NCBI GenBank assembly: GCA_029946045.1
Contig: JAQSDS010000460.1
Location: 1 to 11,305, forward strand
Source: Rhodoferax sp.
GTDB lineage: Bacteria; Pseudomonadota; Gammaproteobacteria; Burkholderiales; Burkholderiaceae_C
Reading direction: 5' to 3'
DNA length: 11,305 nt
The notes beneath the pieces are model-generated. The model saw only the letters and a list, made by a program, of their open reading frames with translations, searched no databases and was not told the origin of the DNA. Below are positions 6,194 to 11,305 of this stretch, piece by piece. The stretch's first letter is position 1, and the number at the start of each line of letters is the position of its first letter. The position numbers and the translations under genes were made by a program.

Positions 6194-7435
6194 ATGATTC
6201 CGATCCAGCAAGAAACCCCTTCAACGGAAGCGCCTGTCATCACACGCGACATCCAGCACTACATGCGCCCCGGCACGCTGCAACTGGGCAGCCTGCCGCC
6301 CTTGTCACTGTATATCCACCTGCCCTGGTGCCTCAAAAAATGCCCCTACTGCGACTTCAACTCGCATGAAATGCGCGCCGCCGAGCTGCCCGAGCAACGC
6401 TACATCGACGCGCTGATGGCCGACCTGGAGGCCGCGCTGCCGCTCATTTGGGGCCGCAGCGTGCAAACCGTGTTCATGGGCGGCGGCACACCTAGCCTGT
6501 TCTCGCCGCAAGCCATCGACCAACTGCTAGCCGGCATACGGGCCCGCGTGCGACTGGCCCCAAACGCCGAAATCACGCTGGAAGCCAACCCGGGCACGTT
6601 TGAGAAAGACCGCTTCAAGGCCTACCGCGGCGCCGGTGTCACGCGCCTGTCGGTGGGTGTGCAAAGCTTCAACGACGATTTTTTGCGCGCGCTGGGCCGC
6701 GTTCATGACCGTGGCCAGGCCATCGCAGCGGTGGAAGAAGCGGCGCAAGCGTTTGACACTTTTAATCTCGATTTGATGTATGCCCTGCCCGGCCAGACGC
6801 TGGACCAGTTGCGCGCCGATGTGCGCACCGCGCTAGCGCTGGCCCCCAAGCACCTGTCGATCTACCACCTCACCATCGAGCCCAACACCTACTTTGCCAA
6901 GTTCCCGCCAGCCGCCGTGGAAGACGATCTGGCCGCCGACATGCTCGACCTGATCACCGACCTGACCGGCGCTGCCGGGCTGCAGCGCTACGAGGTGTCG
7001 GCCTACGCCCTGCCCGGCCACGCCAGTGTGCACAACATGAACTACTGGCAGTTTGCCGACTACCTGGGCCTGGGTGCCGGTGCCCACAGCAAGCTCAGCT
7101 TTGCCCACCGGGTGGTGCGCCAGGTGCGCGCCCGCAACCCAGAGCTTTACATGAGCCAGGCGCTGGCCGGCCAGTGTGTGGTGCAAGACAGCGACGTCAA
7201 ACGCGTCGAGCTGCCGTTTGAGTTCATGCTCAACGCGCTGCGGCTGGCGGGTGGGTTCGAGCTGCCGCTATTTGCCGAGCGCACCGGCATGCCTGTTTCA
7301 GCCCTGCAAGCCGGGCTGAAACAGGCGCAAACGCAGGATTTACTCACCGTGGAAGGCACCCACGTCCAGCCCAGCGTGCGCGGCTTTGACTTTTTGAACG
7401 ACCTGCAAGCGCTGTTTTTGCCTGCGACACGTTGA
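6194..7435 (+). CDS. hemW: Radical SAM heme chaperone HemW (HemN-like)
   Basis: A 413-residue member of the HemN/HemW radical SAM family. The [4Fe-4S] motif CLKKCPYC (C46, C50, C53) is followed by DFNSH, as usual in HemW. Other SAM-domain segments are FMGGGTPSLF (94-103), LEANPGT (129-135), LSVGVQSFND (152-161) and DLMYALPGQT (193-202). The C-terminal part is the HemN_C-like domain. Such proteins are often misannotated as oxygen-independent coproporphyrinogen III oxidase; the shorter N-terminus without the extra HemN region favours HemW, which delivers heme to apoproteins. ATG 6194 has an A-rich leader but no clear Shine-Dalgarno sequence. Downstream of rdgB but separated by the two palindromic elements, it converges on the DUF1850 gene with a 12-nt gap. 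A 14-bp perfect inverted repeat lies within its coding sequence at 7291-7326. Confidence 0.94.
   Translation: MIPIQQETPSTEAPVITRDIQHYMRPGTLQLGSLPPLSLYIHLPWCLKKCPYCDFNSHEMRAAELPEQRYIDALMADLEAALPLIWGRSVQTVFMGGGTPSLFSPQAIDQLLAGIRARVRLAPNAEITLEANPGTFEKDRFKAYRGAGVTRLSVGVQSFNDDFLRALGRVHDRGQAIAAVEEAAQAFDTFNLDLMYALPGQTLDQLRADVRTALALAPKHLSIYHLTIEPNTYFAKFPPAAVEDDLAADMLDLITDLTGAAGLQRYEVSAYALPGHASVHNMNYWQFADYLGLGAGAHSKLSFAHRVVRQVRARNPELYMSQALAGQCVVQDSDVKRVELPFEFMLNALRLAGGFELPLFAERTGMPVSALQAGLKQAQTQDLLTVEGTHVQPSVRGFDFLNDLQALFLPATR
7291..7326. repeat. 14-bp perfect inverted repeat inside the hemW coding sequence
   Basis: The arm GCCTGTTTCAGCCC (7291-7304) and its exact complement (7313-7326) flank an 8-nt loop. 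It encodes PVSALQAGLKQA of HemW. No T-run follows on either strand, so it is not an ordinary intrinsic terminator. It lies about 110 nt before the hemW stop and about 120 nt past the DUF1850 stop on the opposite strand. Confidence 0.75.
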
Positions 7436-7447
7436 AACAGTTCCAGC

Positions 7448-7864
7448 TTATTCAAGCTTGCGGCAGGCCTTGAGCAGCGTGACGCCGCCGTCCGAGGGCA
7501 TCCAATCAGCCATGGGCTGGCAGCGGCCCGGCACGCACACCTCGTAGTCCGGCGTGAACTCTGAGCGGGTCAGGCGCAGTTCAGGCAGGCTGGTGATGGT
7601 TGGGGTGTAGTGGTACCAGCCCTGGTGCAGCACCGCATCAGGCGGTGGCTCCATGCCGGCGGCTGAGCCGCGCACCCGGGCCTGCACCGCCTGCAGCACC
7701 GGCTGCCCACCCACAGCGTCCAGGCGCACCGCGTAGTCTTCTTCCCAGCGCACTTTTTCAATCGAGTGGGTCCAGGCCAGCGTGAACTCGGTCACCGGTA
7801 CAAACACCTGCGACCCGCCTTGCAAGCCAGCCGCCAAGCTCAGGCAAATGCCCAATGAAACCAT
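7448..7864 (-). CDS. DUF1850 family protein, TRAP-TAXI associated
   Basis: A 138-residue small protein. The N-terminal stretch VSLGICLSLAAGLQG is hydrophobic and looks like a short signal peptide or membrane anchor, suggesting export. The segment FTLAWTHSIEKVRWEEDY (27-44) is the hallmark of DUF1850, a family found almost only beside TAXI-type TRAP transporter genes; its biochemical role is not known. Two cysteines lie close together near residues 109-114 (VCVPGRC) and another near the C-terminus. The start is well bounded: an in-frame TGA lies two codons before ATG 7864. It follows the permease stop by 19 nt, so it is probably the last gene of the operon. It converges on hemW, and no terminator with a T-run is seen between them. 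Confidence 0.88.
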   Translation of the reverse strand: MVSLGICLSLAAGLQGGSQVFVPVTEFTLAWTHSIEKVRWEEDYAVRLDAVGGQPVLQAVQARVRGSAAGMEPPPDAVLHQGWYHYTPTITSLPELRLTRSEFTPDYEVCVPGRCQPMADWMPSDGGVTLLKACRKLE

Positions 7865-7883
7865 GGGTCAGACTAACAAGTGC

Positions 7884-9899
7884 TCAGTGGGCGCGGCTGC
7901 GCCAGACGTGCCAGCCGATAAAGACGGATATCAGGCCCAGGCCCAGTTCGTCGGTGAAGGGCAAGGCCGCCACCAGCAGACTGGCCGAGGCGATGGCCAG
8001 CACCCGCTCCACCCAATTTAGCGGCGTGATCAGAAAACCAATGGCGCCAGCGCCCCACATGGCAATCGCCACCAGCGCCTTGAAGACGATCCAGCTCGTG
8101 TCGAGCCAGTCGCCACTTTGCAGCATCAGCGCCGGGCTGTAGACCGCCATGAAAGGCACGATGAAGCCCGCAATCGCCACCCGCAGTGCCTGGATGCTGA
8201 TCTTCAGACCACTGACTCCGGCAATCGGCGCTGCCGCAAACGCCGCCAGCGCCACTGGGGGTGTCAGGTCGGCCATGATGCCAAAGTAAAAAACGAACAT
8301 GTGCGACACCAGCAAGGGCACGCCCAGCTTGAGCAGCACGGGTGCGGCCAGCGAGCTGGTGATGATGTAGTTGGGAATGGTCGGGATGCCCATGCCCAGC
8401 ACCAGGCAGATCACCATGGTCAGCAACAAGGCCAAAAACAGGCTTTCCTCACCCACGGCAATGATGCGCCCGCCGAGCTCAGCGGCGACTCCGGTCAGGT
8501 TGATCATGCCAATGATGACACCCACCAGCGCACAGGCAATGGCCACCGGCAGCGCGTGGCGGGCGCCGTCAACCATGGCCTGAATGGCCAGCTTGCGTGC
8601 ATCACCGCCCACGCGGCGGATCAGGGTCCAGGCCACTAACAGCGCCACCAAGACAAAAAAGGTACCCACGCCAAACTGGAAAAAACCGGCACAGGCCAGC
8701 CCCAGCAGCGCCCAGAACAGGCCGCGCAAGGCCAGGCTGTTGACGCCGGTCATGACGGCGGCGCCAAAAATCAGCACCACGGTGAGCGCCAGACCCACGG
8801 TGCCGGAAAACAGCGGCGTGTAGCCCGAAAACAGCAGCACCACCAGGCCCACCAGTGGCAACAGCAGGTACCAGCGCAGGCGCACTGCTGTCCATGGGTT
8901 GGGGCACTGGTCTTTGGGCAGGCCGTTGAGCCCCTTGCGGCCGGCTTCCAGGTGCACCATCCAGAACGCGGTGACAAAGTACAAAATGGCCGGAATCAGC
9001 GCGGCCTTGACGATCGCCACATAGGGCACGTTGATGGTCTCGGCCATGATGAAGGCCACCGCCCCCATGACCGGCGGCATGATCTGGCCACCCATGCTCG
9101 AGGTGGCCTCGACGCCACCGGCAAAGGCCGGGCTGTAGCCAAAGCGCTTCATCAGCGGAATGGTGAACTGGCCGGTGGTGACCACATTGGCCACGCCCGA
9201 GCCGTTGATGGTGCCCATCAGCCCCGACGAGATCACGGCCACCTTGGCCGGACCGCCACGGGTGTGGCCGACCAAGCCCATGGCAAAGTCATTGAACAGG
9301 TTGATCATGCCGGCCTGTTCCAGAAAGGCACCGAACAGGATGAACAGAAAAATGTAGCTCGACGACACATAGGTGGGTGTGCCGTAAATGCCCTCGGTGC
9401 CAAAGCCGAGCGTGCTGACGATCTGGTCGACGCCAAAGCCCCGATGCGCCAACGCCCCGGGCAGGTACTGGCCAAACAGGCCATAGAGCAGGAACACGCC
9501 ACAGATGACGGGCAGGCCCCAGCCCATAATGCGCCGGGCCGCTTCAAATACCAGTGCCACGGTGACCACGCCAATCACCCAGTCCATGGCGACGAGCTCA
9601 CCGGCGCGCTGTGTCAGATCGGCCTCAAACAGCCAGTGGTACAAACTGAAAATAAATCCAGTGAGGCCCAGCAGCCAGCCCAATACCCGGCCTTTGGCGG
9701 CATGCCTTGTGCTGCCTTCAAACGGGGGATACATGGTAAAAATCAGCAACAGCACAAAACCCACATGGACCGCGCGCACCACCTGGCTGGACAGCGGACT
9801 GAATGCCGCGGTGATGAGCTGGAAGCTGGAAAACAGCAGCGCCACCCAAAAAAGGGCGCTAGCTAGCGTTTTGGTTTGGGGTTCGGGGTCGTGACTCAT
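7884..9899 (-). CDS. TRAP transporter permease, fused 4TM/12TM (DctQM-type) subunit of a TAXI system
   Basis: Inner-membrane permease of a tripartite ATP-independent periplasmic (TRAP) transporter, driven by ion gradients. The 671 residues are mostly hydrophobic. An N-terminal part with several membrane segments (about residues 15-145) corresponds to the small Q-type subunit; the remainder is the M-type 12TM subunit. Family segments include NGSGVANVVTTGQFTIP and ATSSMGGQIMPPVMGA (about 234-282) and, later, LGMGIPTIPNY. This fusion is characteristic of TAXI-type systems, which agrees with the TAXI binding-protein gene just upstream. I prefer ATG 9899: it has GAG six nt upstream, while ATG 9905 (two codons earlier) has no ribosome binding site. 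The C-terminus has a few further membrane segments and no large extra domain. Substrate cannot be told from sequence; organic acids or amino acids such as glutamate are known for relatives. Confidence 0.93.
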   Translation of the reverse strand: MSHDPEPQTKTLASALFWVALLFSSFQLITAAFSPLSSQVVRAVHVGFVLLLIFTMYPPFEGSTRHAAKGRVLGWLLGLTGFIFSLYHWLFEADLTQRAGELVAMDWVIGVVTVALVFEAARRIMGWGLPVICGVFLLYGLFGQYLPGALAHRGFGVDQIVSTLGFGTEGIYGTPTYVSSSYIFLFILFGAFLEQAGMINLFNDFAMGLVGHTRGGPAKVAVISSGLMGTINGSGVANVVTTGQFTIPLMKRFGYSPAFAGGVEATSSMGGQIMPPVMGAVAFIMAETINVPYVAIVKAALIPAILYFVTAFWMVHLEAGRKGLNGLPKDQCPNPWTAVRLRWYLLLPLVGLVVLLFSGYTPLFSGTVGLALTVVLIFGAAVMTGVNSLALRGLFWALLGLACAGFFQFGVGTFFVLVALLVAWTLIRRVGGDARKLAIQAMVDGARHALPVAIACALVGVIIGMINLTGVAAELGGRIIAVGEESLFLALLLTMVICLVLGMGIPTIPNYIITSSLAAPVLLKLGVPLLVSHMFVFYFGIMADLTPPVALAAFAAAPIAGVSGLKISIQALRVAIAGFIVPFMAVYSPALMLQSGDWLDTSWIVFKALVAIAMWGAGAIGFLITPLNWVERVLAIASASLLVAALPFTDELGLGLISVFIGWHVWRSRAH

Positions 9900-9920
9900 G
9901 GGCATCTCGCAGAAATCTGA

Positions 9921-9948
9921 AACAAAAACGGCCCCAGCATTGGGGCCG
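9921..9948 (-). terminator. Intrinsic terminator/attenuator between TAXI and permease genes
   Basis: A perfect 8-bp stem (9929-9936 CGGCCCCA with 9941-9948) with a 4-nt loop is followed on the minus strand by TTTTTGTT (9928-9921). It lies 18 nt after the TAXI stop codon and 21-22 nt before the permease start. It probably stops most transcripts after the binding-protein gene and lets a fraction read into the permease gene. Confidence 0.85.
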
Positions 9949-9966
9949 CAGCAGGGTACAAGGCGC

Positions 9967-10926
9967 TTACTTGATCAGGCCAACTTCCTTGTAGTACCGA
10001 GCCGCACCGGGGTGCAGCGGCACCGGCATGCCCTTGATGGCATTCTCGCGCTTGATGGCCTTGGCCGCATTGTGGGCGGCGTACAGCGTGTCGATGTTGT
10101 CGTACAGGGTCTTGGCCATCTGGTAAGCCAGCTCATCGGAGACGCCCGAATGCGTCACCAAAAAGTTGGGGATGGCGGCAGTGGCGATATCCGTGGTTTG
10201 GCCGGCGTACGTGTTGGCCGGAATGATGGCTGGCTGGTAAGCGGCATCACCCACCTTGGCCACCACATCTGCGGGTACCGGCACCACCACAATCTTGATC
10301 GAGGTGGCGAGGTCGCGGATCGAGGCCACGCCCAGACCGGCCGACTGCAAGGTGGCATCAAGCTGGCGGTTTTTCATGAGTTCGACCGACTCGCCAAAAG
10401 GCAAGTACTCAACCTTGCCGAGATCGGCATAACTTAGGCCGGCAGCTTTCAGAATGGCGCGGGCATTGAGCTCGGTGCCTGATTTGGCAGCACCCACAGA
10501 GATGCGCTTGCCCTTGAGGTCAGCCACGGTTTTGATGCCAGATTCGGCATTGGCCACGATCTGGATGTAGTTGTTGTAGGTGGCAGACAGGCCGCGCAGT
10601 TTGTCGAGCTTGGTTTTGAAGCCCGCTTCTTCGTCACCCTTCCAGGCATCCGACACCGAGTCGGCCAGCGCCAGCGCCAACTCGCCGCGACCGGCTTGCA
10701 GCAGGTTGAGGTTTTCTGCCGAGGCTTTGGTGACCTGCGCCGTGGAGCGGACGTTGGGGATGGCTTTGGCGTAAATTTGCGACAGCGCCACACCCAGCGG
10801 GTAATACACGCCGCTTTGGCCACCGGTGAGCACGTTCACGAATTGCTGTTGTTGCGCCAGCGCCGCGCTGCTGACAAGGGCCACGCCCAGACTCAGGGCC
10901 AGGGTGATTTTTTTGACAAGACGCAT
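9967..10926 (-). CDS. TAXI family TRAP transporter periplasmic solute-binding protein
   Basis: Periplasmic receptor that captures the substrate and delivers it to the fused permease encoded downstream. The 319 residues begin with a classical Sec signal peptide: RLVKK, a hydrophobic stretch (ITLALSLGVALVSSA) and an ALA-Q cleavage site near residues 24-25. The mature start VNVLTGGQSGVYYPLGVALSQ (31-51) is the TAXI hallmark, followed by SVGAAKSGTELNAR and the typical bilobed fold pattern. ATG 10926 is supported by GGAG at 10939-10936, nine nt upstream. Its own strong terminator follows, consistent with the receptor being made in excess over the permease. Substrate is unknown; crystallised relatives bind glutamate/glutamine or related dicarboxylates, but this should not be transferred without evidence. 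Confidence 0.94.
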   Translation of the reverse strand: MRLVKKITLALSLGVALVSSAALAQQQQFVNVLTGGQSGVYYPLGVALSQIYAKAIPNVRSTAQVTKASAENLNLLQAGRGELALALADSVSDAWKGDEEAGFKTKLDKLRGLSATYNNYIQIVANAESGIKTVADLKGKRISVGAAKSGTELNARAILKAAGLSYADLGKVEYLPFGESVELMKNRQLDATLQSAGLGVASIRDLATSIKIVVVPVPADVVAKVGDAAYQPAIIPANTYAGQTTDIATAAIPNFLVTHSGVSDELAYQMAKTLYDNIDTLYAAHNAAKAIKRENAIKGMPVPLHPGAARYYKEVGLIK

Positions 10927-10955
10927 GGGTTCAATCTCCAGTAGATAAGCAGATG

Positions 10956-10970
10956 ACAGAAAATATCTGT
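10956..10970 (-). promoter_or_regulatory. Possible operator/promoter region upstream of the TAXI gene
   Basis: An inverted repeat ACAGA-N5-TCTGT lies 30-44 nt upstream of the TAXI ATG. On the minus strand its A/T-rich centre (TATTTT or GATATT) could serve as a -10 box, and TTGCGC about 18 nt upstream of GATATT is a weak -35 candidate. The -35 candidate overlaps the 8-bp palindrome TTGCGCAA (10984-10991). Nothing here is distinctive of a named regulator, so this is a weak call based on position and symmetry. Confidence 0.25.
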
Positions 10971-11128
10971 GTGAGCTTCATTGTTGCGCAAACCGCCCAC
11001 CCTGCATGCTGGTGTTTTCCCCCACTGAGCGGGCTTATTTTGCCGAGCCGCCGCCCGGGGCGACCAGGCGCACAAATCAAGTACGATTCCCGGCCTGAAC
11101 TCAAGCGCTTCACCTCACGAGACCGTCC

Positions 11129-11305
11129 ATGACGACACCTGATACCCACCAAGCCGCCCAGACCCTGGGTCGGCAAGCCAAGCAGGCTTCTGCACTGATG
11201 GCCAAAGCCCCCGCTGCGGTTAAAAATGCAGCGCTGCGCAAACTCGCCCAACTGTTGCGCGCCAATGTGGATGCGCTGCAGATCGACAACACAAAAGACC
11301 TCGCG
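11129..11305 (+). CDS. proA: Gamma-glutamyl phosphate reductase (glutamate-5-semialdehyde dehydrogenase), 5' part only
   Basis: Second enzyme of proline synthesis: it reduces gamma-glutamyl phosphate to glutamate-5-semialdehyde with NADPH. Only the first 59 residues are in the window; the frame is open at the right edge. They match the ProA N-terminus: [20 protein letters not shown] (13-32), [14 protein letters not shown] and a DNTKDLA stretch where the family usually has ANxKDL. The catalytic cysteine lies beyond the window. ATG 11129 has only a weak upstream CGAG. The gene is divergent from the TAXI gene, with a 202-nt spacer that probably carries promoters for both. Confidence 0.9.
   Translation, partial: MTTPDTHQAAQTLGRQAKQASALMAKAPAAVKNAALRKLAQLLRANVDALQIDNTKDLA

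Noticed and set aside
5882..6252. Several short open frames across the rdgB-hemW spacer on both strands
   Set aside because: They run through the palindromic elements, so their similar peptide pieces come from the inverted repeats and not from coding constraint; no ribosome binding sites support them.
7445..7458. Small hairpin AGCTT-ATTC-AAGCT between hemW and the DUF1850 gene
   Set aside because: Only five A/T-rich pairs, mostly within the DUF1850 stop region and without a T-run; too weak to call a terminator.
8952..9866. Long plus-strand open frame (304 codons) opposite the TRAP permease
   Set aside because: Its translation is low-complexity, rich in His, Gln, Gly and Ala, as expected from the antisense of a GC-rich membrane protein gene; the minus-strand protein is clearly the real gene.
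11060..11087. Possible proA promoter (GCGACC and TACGAT)
   Set aside because: Both boxes match the sigma-70 consensus poorly in a GC-rich region; not enough to annotate.

Overview
The window looks like core chromosome of a betaproteobacterium of the order Burkholderiales, most likely family Comamonadaceae (Rhodoferax/Polaromonas-like). The evidence is moderately high GC, betaproteobacterial-type protein sequences (omega, Gmk, RNase PH, HemW) and a gene order typical of that group. No phage, integrase, transposase, CRISPR array, tRNA or rRNA was seen. Genus assignment is inference.

Left part, minus strand (1-2744): yicC -> gmk -> rpoZ -> strong intrinsic terminator -> spoT (5' part only; it runs off the left edge). 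These genes cover RNA turnover, GMP-to-GDP phosphorylation, the RNA polymerase omega subunit and (p)ppGpp metabolism. Every catalytic residue of the SpoT hydrolase (HD) domain that I could check is present.

Middle, plus strand (2815-5898): a compact, probably co-transcribed set made of a Hanks-type Ser/Thr kinase with a non-RD catalytic loop, a PP2C phosphatase, RNase PH (rph) and the non-canonical purine NTP pyrophosphatase (rdgB). Gaps are 9 nt and 1 nt, followed by an ATGA overlap. hemW (6194-7435) follows after a 295-nt spacer.

The rdgB-hemW spacer holds the most unusual structure in the window. It contains two 76-nt stem-loop elements (5934-6009 and 6097-6172) in inverted orientation. 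They share a nearly identical 20-nt loop core (19/20), while six consecutive-region stem positions differ between copies with full compensation on the other arm. This is a candidate uncharacterised palindromic repeat family or structured RNA.

Right part, minus strand (7448-10926): a TRAP transporter operon of the TAXI type. The order is periplasmic TAXI binding protein -> intrinsic terminator/attenuator -> fused 4TM/12TM permease -> small DUF1850 protein. It converges on hemW with a 12-nt gap. The 5' end of proA (glutamate-5-semialdehyde dehydrogenase, proline synthesis) starts divergently at 11129 and runs off the right edge.
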